A stretch of DNA of 64,000 bases from Teichococcus oryzae (GTDB taxonomy: Bacteria > Pseudomonadota > Alphaproteobacteria > Acetobacterales > Acetobacteraceae): positions 135,369-199,368 of the forward strand of contig NZ_VUKA01000007.1 in the NCBI RefSeq assembly GCF_008386565.1. Reading direction: 5' to 3'. The notes beneath the pieces are model-generated. The model did no database searches. It was not told the origin of the DNA and saw only the letters and a program-made list of their open reading frames with translations. A program made the translations under genes and the position numbers. Positions 50,705 to 59,696 of this stretch are shown piece by piece. How positions within the stretch are numbered: position 1 is the stretch's first letter; the number at the start of each line of letters is the position of its first letter.

Positions 50705-51729
50705 GGGCGGAATCCTTCCTGGCTTCCACGGGCGGTGGCACCGATCAGCCGGGGTGCAATGCTGGGCAATGGCAGGATGTCCACGGCCGCATCAAGTTCG
50801 GCGGCAGCCTTGGGCATCCCGTAGACGGCGCTGCTCGCGCGGTCCTGAGCAATGGTATAGCAACCTTTGGCGCGCAAGGCCTTCAATCCCTGCGCCCCGT
50901 CCCGCCCCATCCCCGACAACAGCACGCCTACCGCATCGCCCCGCCAAAGCCGGGCGACGCTGCGGAAGAACACGTCCACCGATGGCCGGTAGGCATAATC
51001 CCGCGGTTCCGGGACATAGCCGAGATGGGAGGCGGTTTTCAGTGTCAGGTGGTTGTCGCTGCCCGCCAGGAGAACGGTTCCGGGCATGGGCGTGTCACCC
51101 TCCTGGGCCAGCAGCACCGGCATGGCGGAATGATCGCCAAGCCATGCGGCCATGCCGGCCGCGAACCGCTCGTCCACATGCTGGACGATCACCACCGCCG
51201 CCGGGAAGTCCTGCGGCAGGCCGGCCAGCAACGCCGCCAGGGCGGCCGGTCCGCCGGCGGAAGCGCCGATGGCCACGAGGGGATGGCTGCTGCCCGGCAA
51301 CCGGCCGGCCGCCTGCCGCGGGCGCCGGCCGGGATGATGGCCGGCGAGCCGCCCGATGGCCGCGATCTTGCGGAGCAGCGGCACGGTGTCGCCCACGGTT
51401 CTTCCGTCCTCCGAAGGCGTGTTCACCGCATCGAGGGCGCCATGCCCCATCGCCTCGAACACGCGGGCGGCATTCGCATCCACGCTGGGCGTGACCAGGA
51501 GGATGGCGCAGGGCGTCTCGGTCATGATGCGGCGCGTGGCCTCCACGCCATCCATGCCCGGCATCATGAGATCCATCAGCACCAGGTCGGGGCGGTCATG
51601 GCGGCAGAACTGCACCGCCTCGTCACCGGTGGACGCGGTCCAGGCCACGCGATGCTCGGGCGCCGCGGCGACCACCTGCCGCAATATCTCGGCCACCGGG
51701 GGCATGTCGTTCACGATCCCTATCCGCAT
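50701..51729 (-). CDS. wspF: WspF, CheB-like methylesterase
   Basis: A 342-residue CheB-type protein. The receiver domain has phospho-acceptor Asp53 (LVLMDLMMPGMDG), a linker follows, and the esterase domain shows Ser in IGASAGGPAAL, His in VQHVDERFA and Asp in LLSGMGRDGAQG. It removes methyl groups from the WspA receptor and so turns signalling off; loss of WspF in Pseudomonas gives wrinkly, high c-di-GMP cells. The ATG at 51729 follows AAGGAGG, 41 bases after the end of wspE. Confidence 0.93.
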   Translation of the reverse strand: MRIGIVNDMPPVAEILRQVVAAAPEHRVAWTASTGDEAVQFCRHDRPDLVLMDLMMPGMDGVEATRRIMTETPCAILLVTPSVDANAARVFEAMGHGALDAVNTPSEDGRTVGDTVPLLRKIAAIGRLAGHHPGRRPRQAAGRLPGSSHPLVAIGASAGGPAALAALLAGLPQDFPAAVVIVQHVDERFAAGMAAWLGDHSAMPVLLAQEGDTPMPGTVLLAGSDNHLTLKTASHLGYVPEPRDYAYRPSVDVFFRSVARLWRGDAVGVLLSGMGRDGAQGLKALRAKGCYTIAQDRASSAVYGMPKAAAELDAAVDILPLPSIAPRLIGATARGSQEGFRP

Positions 51730-51769
51730 CGCGCGCTTTCCGCCTCCTTGCACAGTGTCGCCAGGATCG

Positions 51770-54070
51770 TCAGGCCTCCGCCGGGCCGATCAGGTCGGAA
51801 ACGGCCTGAACCAGCACCTGGTCGTGGAAGCTGCCTTTGGTCAGGTAATAGTCGGCGCCCGCCTCAAGGCCACGGCGGCGGTCCTCCTCCCGGTCCTTGT
51901 AGGAAACGATCATCACCGGAATGCCGCGCAGATGGGGGTCCTTCCGGATCAGGGTGACGAGGTCGATGCCGTCCATCCGCGGCATGTCAACATCGGTCAC
52001 GATCAGGTCGAACTGCCCGGCCCGCGCCGCGTTCCAGCCATCCAGCCCATCCACCGCGACCTCGACCTCATAGCCCTGCTGGCTGAGCAGCTTGCGCTCC
52101 AGCTCCCGGATCGTCAGGGAATCATCCACCACCAGCACCCGCCGCCGCCGGCGCTTGCTGTCTTCCGCGCCGGCGGCGGCAGCGGGCCCGAGGCGCCCGG
52201 CGGTGGTGAATTTCTCCACCCCCCGCAACAGGTCGTCCACGTCGAGGATCAGCACCGGGGAGCCGTCTTCCATCAGCGCGGCGGCGCTGATGCCGGCCAC
52301 CTTGCCCAGCCGGGCATCCAGGGGCTGCACAACCAGTTCGCGCTGCGCCAGGAGCCGGTCCACGGTCAATCCATAGCTGTTCCGCTGATCGCCGATGATG
52401 ACAACGAAAACCTCCTCCCCCGCGGCGGCTCCCGCGGCGGCGCCAAGAAGCTCATGCGCGCCGACCAGCCCGATCTGGCGGTCCCCGAAGCTGAAATGCT
52501 GCTGGCCTTCCAATGTTTCGATGGATCGCCGGGGAAGCTTCAGCGCCCGCTCGATGCTGGCCAGCGGCAGGGCGTAAGGCTCGCCGCCGATCTCCACCAC
52601 CAGGGTGCGGACCACGGACAAGGTCAGCGGCAGCTCGAACTGGAAGCGCGCGCCCCGCCCCGCCTCGGTGGAGGCGCGCACAATGCCGCGCACCAGCCTG
52701 GCCGCCGCCTGCACCGCGTCCAGCCCCACCCCCCGGCCGGAAATTTCCGTGACCTCGGCCTTCATGGTGAAGCCCGGCAGGAACAGGAATTCCAGCAGCT
52801 CGGCCTCGCTCAGCTGGCCAACCGTTTCCGGGCGGGCCAGCCCGCGCGCGAGAATGGTGGCGCGCAGCCTTCCGAGGTCGATGCCCTGCCCGTCATCGGC
52901 GACCAGGATCTGCAGCATCCCGGCATGGTGCCGCGCTTCCAGCCGGATCGTGCCCTCCGCCGGCTTGCCTGCGGCCAGGCGCTCCGCCGGCAATTCGATG
53001 CCATGGTCGATGGCGTTGCGCAGAAGATGCCCCAGCGGAGCGTCAAGATGCTCCAGGATGTCACGATCCACCGGGGTGCCGCCGCCCAGGATCTCCAGCC
53101 GGACCTGCTTTCCCAGCTTGTGCCCGAGGTCGCGCACCTTCCGCGCATAGCGCCGGGCGCCATCCTCGAAGGGGCGCATGCGGCTCGCCAGGGCTTCGTC
53201 GTAGAGCCGGTGCGCCAGGCGCACGGCGCGCCGGTCGAAGGCGTCCAGTTCCGCCAGCCGCTCGCCCAGATAATCCTGGCAGTCCATCAGCCGCTGGCGC
53301 GCATCGGCAAGGGCGAGCTGCACCTGGTCGCTGGCCGCATGGGACGCTGGCAAGGCGTCCCGCAGGCCGTCGAAGGCGCGAAGCGCGTCGTAATGCAGCC
53401 GTCGCAGCCGCATCAGCCGGTCGTTGAAGGGGCGGAGGCGGCGCGCCTCGACCAGCGCCTCGCCCGACAGGCCGAGCAGCCTGCTGAGGCTTTCGGCGGT
53501 GATCCTCAGGATGCGCTCCGCGGCGTCACCGCCTTCCGGCGCGGGCGGAGGCGGCGCGGCTGGCGTTGGGGGTGGCGGAGGTGGAGGCTCCGGTGCGGCC
53601 GGCGCCGCTTGCGGCGGGGCCACCGCCACGGGAGGCGGCGAAGGCGCGGCCTGGCCGGGGGCGGTGACGGCCTGGTGCAGGGCCGCGAGTAGGGCATCCA
53701 CCTCCGCCCGCGCCGCCTCGCCGCCTCCGCCGGGCTCCGCCGTGGCCCGCGCGATCGAGGCCAGCATGTCCACGCCCCGGAGGAGCAGGTCGATCTGCTC
53801 CCGACCCAGGGCGAGCCGGCCATTCTGCGCCGCCACGAAGATGTCTTCCATGGCATGGGCAAGATCGACGGCGGGGGTCAGGTCGATGAGCCGGGCCGCG
53901 CCCTTGAGGGAATGCGCCGCCCGCATGCAGGCTTCCAGATGCTGCGCGGCGGCCGCATCCCGCTCCAGCGCCAGGAGGCCATCCGTCAGGGCCTGGACAT
54001 GGGTCTCGCTTTCGAGCCGGAACAGGTCGGCCAGCGAGAACTGGCTGTAATCCTCCTTGCCCCCGCTCAT
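51770..54070 (-). CDS. wspE: WspE, hybrid CheA-type kinase with receiver domain
   Basis: A 766-residue histidine kinase. The HPt domain carries His53 in AAHSLKGAARL, then a Pro-rich linker at about 140-185, a dimerisation region, and an ATPase with HLLRNAIDHGIE, ADDGQGID, FLPGFT and GRGVGLDAV. A CheW-like domain at about 500-640 and a C-terminal receiver domain (VVDDSLTIRELE, IVTDVDMPRMDG, TKGSF) complete it. It phosphorylates WspR and WspF. The real start at 54070 overlaps the wspD stop (ATGA); the longer open frame to 54712 is antisense-like shadow. Confidence 0.94.
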   Translation of the reverse strand: MSGGKEDYSQFSLADLFRLESETHVQALTDGLLALERDAAAAQHLEACMRAAHSLKGAARLIDLTPAVDLAHAMEDIFVAAQNGRLALGREQIDLLLRGVDMLASIARATAEPGGGGEAARAEVDALLAALHQAVTAPGQAAPSPPPVAVAPPQAAPAAPEPPPPPPPTPAAPPPPAPEGGDAAERILRITAESLSRLLGLSGEALVEARRLRPFNDRLMRLRRLHYDALRAFDGLRDALPASHAASDQVQLALADARQRLMDCQDYLGERLAELDAFDRRAVRLAHRLYDEALASRMRPFEDGARRYARKVRDLGHKLGKQVRLEILGGGTPVDRDILEHLDAPLGHLLRNAIDHGIELPAERLAAGKPAEGTIRLEARHHAGMLQILVADDGQGIDLGRLRATILARGLARPETVGQLSEAELLEFLFLPGFTMKAEVTEISGRGVGLDAVQAAARLVRGIVRASTEAGRGARFQFELPLTLSVVRTLVVEIGGEPYALPLASIERALKLPRRSIETLEGQQHFSFGDRQIGLVGAHELLGAAAGAAAGEEVFVVIIGDQRNSYGLTVDRLLAQRELVVQPLDARLGKVAGISAAALMEDGSPVLILDVDDLLRGVEKFTTAGRLGPAAAAGAEDSKRRRRRVLVVDDSLTIRELERKLLSQQGYEVEVAVDGLDGWNAARAGQFDLIVTDVDMPRMDGIDLVTLIRKDPHLRGIPVMIVSYKDREEDRRRGLEAGADYYLTKGSFHDQVLVQAVSDLIGPAEA

Positions 54071-54780
54071 GCGACGCTGCGATTCAGGCCATCGAGCAGA
54101 AGATCCGCATCGAGATAGCCGATATTGCGATCCTGCCAGGACAGAACATGGCGCGTGTAGCTGGACGCGGCGCGGACAACGGTGGCCGGAGCGGGGCGCA
54201 GGCTGTCCGGCCGGTAGCGCTGGATGCCCTGGACCTCGTCGGCCGGGAAAACGAAGCGGCCGGCCTCGTGGCCGATCACCAGCATCCGCCGCTTCGCCTC
54301 CATGCGTCTTTCGCGCTGCTGCGCCTCCGGCGCCAGGCCGAGCAGCACCGCCAGGGAAACGCAGATCAGCAGCCCGCCATGGATGTTGGCCACGCCCAGC
54401 ACGACGCCACTCCGCCGATGCGGCAGGGAATGCACCGGGCGCATTTCCGCCACCTCCTCCAGAAGGTGGGTCGGCAGGGCCAGCCATTCTCCGGCGATGC
54501 GGAAGATCATGACGGACAGGGTGGCCGCCGCACCGGCTGCCCGCGCCTCGGCGGCGCCGGGCGCGCGGTCGGAGGCCGCTTTGCCCTGGGCGACATGCCG
54601 GGTCCATTCCTCCAGGTAATGGGCCGGTGGGGCGCGGTTGAGCAGGAGCGAGGCCGCGCCTGCATGGGTGGGGCAGTTCCGGCAGTGGATATGCTTCTGA
54701 AGTTCCGGGCATGACGCGTCGCCGCCGATGCCGGTCTTCTGCCAGCAGGACTCGATCGCGAAGCCTGCGTCAGGGGCCAT
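54067..54780 (-). CDS. wspD: WspD, CheW-like coupling protein with N-terminal Cys motif
   Basis: A 237-residue CheW-domain protein (core at about 85-225). The N-terminus has four cysteines, Cys12, Cys24, Cys33 and Cys36 (SCWQKTGIGGD, SCPELQKHIHCRNCP), a pattern typical of WspD and possibly metal-binding. It couples the receptor array to WspE. It lies 2 bases downstream of wspC. Confidence 0.9.
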   Translation of the reverse strand: MAPDAGFAIESCWQKTGIGGDASCPELQKHIHCRNCPTHAGAASLLLNRAPPAHYLEEWTRHVAQGKAASDRAPGAAEARAAGAAATLSVMIFRIAGEWLALPTHLLEEVAEMRPVHSLPHRRSGVVLGVANIHGGLLICVSLAVLLGLAPEAQQRERRMEAKRRMLVIGHEAGRFVFPADEVQGIQRYRPDSLRPAPATVVRAASSYTRHVLSWQDRNIGYLDADLLLDGLNRSVA

Positions 54781-54782
54781 GG

Positions 54783-56030
54783 TCAGCTTCCGCTCCGCCG
54801 CGCCATGCGTTGCAGCCGGTCACGCAGCATCTTCGCGCCGGCGCGGTCGCCCTGCTGGTCCAGCAGCAGGGCGAGATGGGCCAGCGTTTCCTGGTGATGC
54901 GGGTCGAGATAGAGCGCCTTGCGGTGGTTCGCGATGGCCTCCGGCCGGCTGCCCGCCGCTTCCCGCAGGAGGCCCAGCAGGTGGAAGGCATCGGCGGAAG
55001 GGCCGTTCTCCCGGATATGCGCCTCGCAATGCAGCACGGCTTCCGGAAGATGCCCCTCATCGGCGAGGCGCTGCGCTTCGCCCAGGCTGGCGCGGCGAAT
55101 CGGCCTTTCGACCTCCGCCGGGTGCGGCGCCTCGGTGGGGCGAAGCGGTTGCGGCACGCCCGCCGGGGCCGGCACCGGCCGGAACGGGCGCGGCTTGGGA
55201 ACCGGTGGGGGAAAGGCCTTGGCCTGCGGCAGGGCCGCCGCCCCGGCCGCCTTGCAGAAGGCGAAGGCCATGGGCAGCTTCGCCCAGGTGAAGTCCTGGC
55301 GCGGCGGCAGGGCGGTCTCGGACGGGCCAAGAAAAAGAAAGCCGCCGGGCAGCAGGAGCCGGTGCAGCACCTGCAACGCCGCGCCCTGTGTGGGGCGGTC
55401 GAAATAGATCAGCAGGTTGCGGCAAAAGATGACGTCCTGGCTGAGGCCACCCGGCAGGGAGCCCGCGTCGAACATGTTGCCGCGGCTGAAACGGACGGAG
55501 CGGCGCACCGCCTCCACTGGGCGGAAGCCCCCTTCCACCGCCTCGAAATGCCGGTCGCGGAAGTGGAGATCGGCCCCGCGGAAGGCATTCCGCCCATAGA
55601 TCGCGCGCTGCGCCAGGGCGACGGAGCGGCTGCTCACATCGATCGCGTCGATGATGAAGTGATCCGGCGCGTAGCCCGCATCCAGCAGCGCCATGGCCAT
55701 GGAATAAGGCTCCTCCCCCGTGGAGCAGGGCAGGCTCAGAAGGCGGAGCTTCCGGCCGCCCGCGCCCTGCGCCCGGCTGCGAAGGATCTGGACCATGGCA
55801 TCCAGGGCGCCGCGGTCCCGGAAGAACCAGGTTTCCGGCACCACGACGGCATCCACCAGTTCCTGCAACTCGGCGGGCGATTCCCGGGCAAGGGCAGCAT
55901 AGGCGGCGGGATCATCCAGGCGGCAGGCGGCCTGCCGCGCACGAACCGCGCGGGCGATCGCGGCACTGCCGATGGTCGCGGCGTCCAGCCCGATCGCCTC
56001 CTTCAGGAGCGACTCGATCCCGGCGGTCAT
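54783..56030 (-). CDS. wspC: WspC, CheR-type methyltransferase with TPR tail
   Basis: A 415-residue protein. The CheR domain (about 1-265) has the SAM-binding LSLPCSTGEEPYSMA and the catalytic-region NLLIYFDRPTQ. After a Pro-rich linker, TPR-like helices at about 325-410 (DAFHLLGLLREAAGSRPEA, HHQETLAHLALLLDQ) follow, as in Pseudomonas WspC. It methylates glutamates on WspA and opposes WspF. The start overlaps the wspB stop (TGATG); the frame open to 56240 is not used. Confidence 0.93.
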   Translation of the reverse strand: MTAGIESLLKEAIGLDAATIGSAAIARAVRARQAACRLDDPAAYAALARESPAELQELVDAVVVPETWFFRDRGALDAMVQILRSRAQGAGGRKLRLLSLPCSTGEEPYSMAMALLDAGYAPDHFIIDAIDVSSRSVALAQRAIYGRNAFRGADLHFRDRHFEAVEGGFRPVEAVRRSVRFSRGNMFDAGSLPGGLSQDVIFCRNLLIYFDRPTQGAALQVLHRLLLPGGFLFLGPSETALPPRQDFTWAKLPMAFAFCKAAGAAALPQAKAFPPPVPKPRPFRPVPAPAGVPQPLRPTEAPHPAEVERPIRRASLGEAQRLADEGHLPEAVLHCEAHIRENGPSADAFHLLGLLREAAGSRPEAIANHRKALYLDPHHQETLAHLALLLDQQGDRAGAKMLRDRLQRMARRSGS

Positions 56031-56491
56031 CACGCGCTGCCCACCGGTTCCGGCATCGCCGCGAGGCCTGCCGCGCAGGAGAACAGCTTCGCCGGATGGA
56101 TCCACTGGATCAGCCCGCGCTGGTCGGCCAGCACGGGGCCAAGATAAGAGGCGGCGCCATCGGTGAAGCCGGGCGAGGCGAATCTTCCGGGATCGAGGCG
56201 CAAGGCCTCGGTCGCCTGTTCCAGAACCAACCCGAGCCATTGCGGCTGCCCGCCCGCCACCTCGTTGCGGATCAGCGCGATGCGCGTGCTGAGTTGCGTC
56301 CGGGACGGGCGGCCGAGGATCAGCTCGCTGAGGTCGATCACAGGCACCGGCGTTCCGTGATGGTTGATGACGCCGATGCGGCCCGAAGGTCCAGGGCGGG
56401 CCTTGATCCTGACAAGCGGCAGCACCTCGGTGATGCAGCCGGCTTCCAGCACATACGGATCGTCGCCGATATGGAACAGCAGGAACAGCAT
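56030..56491 (-). CDS. wspB: WspB, CheW-like coupling protein
   Basis: A 153-residue CheW-domain protein (MLFLLFHIGDDPYVLEAGCI, RIGVINHHGTPVPVIDLSEL). It is the first of two adaptors and probably joins WspA to WspE. It lies 32 bases after wspA and overlaps wspC. Confidence 0.92.
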   Translation of the reverse strand: MLFLLFHIGDDPYVLEAGCITEVLPLVRIKARPGPSGRIGVINHHGTPVPVIDLSELILGRPSRTQLSTRIALIRNEVAGGQPQWLGLVLEQATEALRLDPGRFASPGFTDGAASYLGPVLADQRGLIQWIHPAKLFSCAAGLAAMPEPVGSA

Positions 56492-56523
56492 GGCGCCGCC
56501 TTTGAACCTTTGCTCAGGTCCGG

Positions 56524-58149
56524 TTACGCGTGCAGCTTGAAGCGGGAGATGCTGCCGCGCAGACCGGTGGAGACCTGGTTGAGCTCGTCGATGGCAAGGC
56601 TCGACTGCTGGAGCGATTCAACGGTCTGGGTGACGGCGTCGCTGAGCTGCGCGAGGGCGTCACTGATCTGCCCCGCGCCCACCGCCTGGGCCTGCATTCC
56701 CTCGTTCACCGTTTCGAAGCGCGGCGCCAGGCCCTGCACCTGCTCGATGATGATCGAAAGCTGGTTGCCGACCTGCTGGATCTCCGTCATGCCACGCCGC
56801 ACTTCCTCGGCGAACTTGTCCATGCCCATGACGCCGGCCGAGACGGCGGACTGGATGTCCTTCACCATCTGCTCGATGTCATAGGTCGCAACCGCCGTCT
56901 GGTCGGCCAGGCGGCGGATCTCGGTGGCCACGACGCCGAAGCCGCGGCCATATTCGCCGGCCTTCTCCGCCTCGATCGCGGCGTTGAGCGACAGGAGGTT
57001 GGTCTGGTCGGCCACCTTGGTGATGGTGGTCACCACCTGGTTGATGTTGCCGGCCTTCTCGTTCAGCACGCCGAGCTTGGCGTTGATGGAGCCCGCGGCG
57101 GCGGCGACCTGCCGCATCATCTCCTCCATGCGCACCAGGCCGGACTTGCCTTCGCCGGCCAGGCCGGCGGTCTGGTCGGCAACGGCCGATACCTCCTCCA
57201 TGGTGCGGACCAGCTCCCTCGACGTGGCCGAGATCTCGCGCGAGGTCGCGCCGATCTCGCTGGTCGTCGCGGCGATCTCGCTCGCCGTCGCCTGCTGCTC
57301 CCGGGCGGTCGCGGCGGTTTCCGTCACCGATGTGCTCACCTGGATGCTGGAGCGCTGGACCTGACCGATCAGCGCCGTCAGATCCTCGACCATCCGGTTG
57401 ATGGCCGCCGCCACGACGGCGAACTCGTCCCGGCGCGCCAACTCGATCCGGCCGCTGAAATCGCCCATCCGCATCGCTTCGGCGGCGGCGGTCATGCGGT
57501 TGAGCGGCTCCGTGATGGAGCGCAGCAGGACATAGCCGCAACCAAGCGCCAGAAGCACCGCCACGGCGAGGGCGAGCAGCATCTCGATCTGTGCCGTGGT
57601 TCCCGCATCGGCGATCTGGCGGGTCGCCTCGTCGGCCTGCTGCTTGTTGTAGCTCACCCACTGGAGAAGGGTGTTCTGCAACTGTTCATAGATGGGATTG
57701 AGGCGGGTATGGAGCAGGAGGCGGGCCTCGTCATCCCGGTCAACCCGGCTCATGGCCAGGATTTCGGCCTCCGCGGCACGGTAAGCCTCCTCGGCCGCCG
57801 CCAACCTGCTGAAATGGCTTCTGTCCGCCGCGTCGCGGGTGCCGTCCTTCTGCAGCTGCGCGAGGCCCTGAAGCACAGACAGGCTGGCTTGCAGACGTTC
57901 CTCGATAGCGCGGGCGTCCGCGGCTTCGGTCGTCAGTACATGGGACTGGAGCAAGGAGTATCTTTGCGCCCAGGCGATGGAAAACTCGGCGGCCGAGTGA
58001 AGATCGACGGTGGTATCACTCTCCACAACGGAAGCCTGGTACTTGATGTGGGAAATTGTCAAGAATCCCACGATTCCCATCGCCGCCATGCTGGCAAGTA
58101 CTACGGAAAAGCTTCCGAAAATAAGACGACGGATTGAGATGTTCTTCAT
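56524..58149 (-). CDS. wspA: WspA, membrane methyl-accepting receptor
   Basis: A 541-residue chemoreceptor. TM1 is at about 9-31 and a four-helix-type periplasmic domain at 32-188 (4HB_MCP-like). TM2 is at about 190-209, HAMP at 210-262, and the cytoplasmic signalling part has the hairpin tip NLLSLNAAIEAEKAGEYGRG. In Pseudomonas the receptor responds to growth on surfaces through envelope stress. The start at 58149 fits the N-terminal TM; the open frame to 58638 is upstream noise. First gene of the operon. Confidence 0.94.
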   Translation of the reverse strand: MKNISIRRLIFGSFSVVLASMAAMGIVGFLTISHIKYQASVVESDTTVDLHSAAEFSIAWAQRYSLLQSHVLTTEAADARAIEERLQASLSVLQGLAQLQKDGTRDAADRSHFSRLAAAEEAYRAAEAEILAMSRVDRDDEARLLLHTRLNPIYEQLQNTLLQWVSYNKQQADEATRQIADAGTTAQIEMLLALAVAVLLALGCGYVLLRSITEPLNRMTAAAEAMRMGDFSGRIELARRDEFAVVAAAINRMVEDLTALIGQVQRSSIQVSTSVTETAATAREQQATASEIAATTSEIGATSREISATSRELVRTMEEVSAVADQTAGLAGEGKSGLVRMEEMMRQVAAAAGSINAKLGVLNEKAGNINQVVTTITKVADQTNLLSLNAAIEAEKAGEYGRGFGVVATEIRRLADQTAVATYDIEQMVKDIQSAVSAGVMGMDKFAEEVRRGMTEIQQVGNQLSIIIEQVQGLAPRFETVNEGMQAQAVGAGQISDALAQLSDAVTQTVESLQQSSLAIDELNQVSTGLRGSISRFKLHA

Positions 58150-58493
58150 GTCGCCGACTGCCGCGCCTTGTTTTCCGCAATGACACCCGGTTTTTCTTCG
58201 CCGGTTATCTTCCTGTCCGGTTTCCTGGACATGAAAAGGCCGCTCAACCGGAAGGAGCCCCGCTGACGATCTGGTTTTTTGCAAGTCATCCAAACGCCGC
58301 CCCTGGTTGCGCTGATAACAGATAGGCAACCCACAGGGGAGGTCCAGAAGATTCTTTACTTGCTGGTTTCGTACTGGAACTCCGCAATCTTGCCGACTGC
58401 GAGGGCATGAACCGTGCCTGTGACCTTCATGGCGTCCAGGTAGCCATGGCCGAGCCTTCCAGCCCGGCCAGCTCAGCCCAGGGCGGAGCGGCG
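58150..58493. other. Intergenic region upstream of the wsp operon
   Basis: This 344-base gap between wspA and the pseudoazurin gene is less GC-rich than its surroundings, as expected for the wsp promoter on the minus strand, but I cannot assign boxes with confidence. Near its far end is a hairpin belonging to the pseudoazurin gene (58481-58504). No gene is seen. Confidence 0.5.
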
Positions 58494-58504
58494 TTACTCC
58501 GCCC
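58481..58504 (-). terminator. Hairpin overlapping the pseudoazurin stop
   Basis: GGGCGGAG (58481-58488) and CTCCGCCC (58497-58504) pair perfectly over an 8-base loop that contains the TAA stop. Probably ends or protects the btu-pseudoazurin transcript; no T-run. Confidence 0.4.
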
Positions 58505-58919
58505 GGGCACGGGACACGATCTCGCCGAATCTCTGCTTCACGCGTGGGGGCAGGCCGTCCGGAATGACCAGGGCATCGGCTGCGCCCTCCCCCACTTGCA
58601 CCAGCATGACCATGCCCATGGCATAATGCGGGATGCATTTGATGCCGTAGAAGCCGGGGGTGGTGAAGGTCAGCTCGATCTCCTCATTGATGCGGCCTTT
58701 AAAGGGCTCGGCCCCGGGCGGCAGCATTTCGGGCATGGAGGCGGCATTGTGCGTCACATGGGTGGCGATGAACTTGACGCGGTCCCCGGGCTTCAGGCGG
58801 AGGTGGTCCGGCTCATAGACCATGCCGCCCGTGTTGTTGCGGTTCAGCATCCGGACCTCAAAGGTCTCGGCCTGGGCAGCGGTGGCAAGCAGCAGAAAGG
58901 CGGGCAGGAGCAGCCGCAT
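58494..58919 (-). CDS. Pseudoazurin, periplasmic blue-copper protein
   Basis: A 141-residue exported cupredoxin with signal peptide LLLPAFLLLATAAQA. The type-1 copper ligands are all present with pseudoazurin spacing: His57 (THVTHNAAS), Cys95, His98 and Met103 in GIKCIPHYAMGM. It carries electrons in the periplasm, often to nitrite reductase or peroxidases, none of which is in the window. It starts 12 bases after the btuD-like gene, so it appears to be the last gene of the riboswitch-controlled operon. Confidence 0.93.
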   Translation of the reverse strand: MRLLLPAFLLLATAAQAETFEVRMLNRNNTGGMVYEPDHLRLKPGDRVKFIATHVTHNAASMPEMLPPGAEPFKGRINEEIELTFTTPGFYGIKCIPHYAMGMVMLVQVGEGAADALVIPDGLPPRVKQRFGEIVSRARAE

Positions 58920-58931
58920 CCTATGTTTCCC

Positions 58932-59696
58932 TCAGGATACCGCGTGGAAGCGGATGATCCGCGCGCCATCGGCGGGATCGGTCAGAAAGGAGGCCCGGAC
59001 GCCGAAAACGTCACGCAGCAGCGCCGGGGACAGCACCTCCTGCGGCTTTCCCAGCGCCACCAGGCGGCCATGTTGGAGGACGCCCAGCCGGTCGCAGCTC
59101 ATCGCCTGGTTCAGGTCGTGCAGCGCCACCACCGTGGTGACCGGAAGGGTGGCGACCAGTTGCAGGATGGAGAGCTGGTGGTGGATGTCGAGATGGTTGG
59201 TCGGCTCATCCAGCAGCAGGATGCGCGGCCGCTGGGCCAGCGCGCGGGCGATATGAGCACGCTGGCGCTCCCCGCCCGAAAGCGTGGCCCAGTCCCGCGC
59301 GGCAAGGCCCGACATCTCCACCACCGCCAATGCTTCCGCCACAATGGCGTCGTCCTCCGCCGACCATGGCCGCAGGGGCGAGAGCCATGGCGTTCGCCCA
59401 AGCTCCACCGCGTCCCGCACGGTGATCCGGTCGGCGGTTTCGGCCTGCTGTTCCACCATCGCCAGCCATTGGGCGGCCCGCCGCCGGCTCATCCGCGCCA
59501 ATGGCTCGCCGGCCAGCCGCACCTCGCCCGCCTCCGGCTTCAGCACGCCGCAAAGCAGCCGCATCAGGGTCGACTTGCCCGAGCCATTGGGCCCGATCAG
59601 GCCCAGCGTCTCGCCTTCCGGCACCTCCAGGCTGACGCCGCGCAGGATCGGTGCGCCGCGCGCCGACCAGCCGAGGTCGTGAGCGGCCAGCATCAT
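58932..59696 (-). CDS. btuD: Cobalamin-type ABC transporter ATPase (BtuD/FecE-like)
   Basis: A 254-residue ABC ATPase: Walker A GPNGSGKST at 35-43, signature LSGGERQRAHIA, Walker B ILLLDEPTNHLD, and the switch His in VVALHDLNQ. It belongs to the metal-chelate/vitamin B12 subfamily. The start overlaps the permease stop (ATGA). The cobalamin riboswitch ahead of the operon points to corrinoid uptake. Confidence 0.9.
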   Translation of the reverse strand: MMLAAHDLGWSARGAPILRGVSLEVPEGETLGLIGPNGSGKSTLMRLLCGVLKPEAGEVRLAGEPLARMSRRRAAQWLAMVEQQAETADRITVRDAVELGRTPWLSPLRPWSAEDDAIVAEALAVVEMSGLAARDWATLSGGERQRAHIARALAQRPRILLLDEPTNHLDIHHQLSILQLVATLPVTTVVALHDLNQAMSCDRLGVLQHGRLVALGKPQEVLSPALLRDVFGVRASFLTDPADGARIIRFHAVS

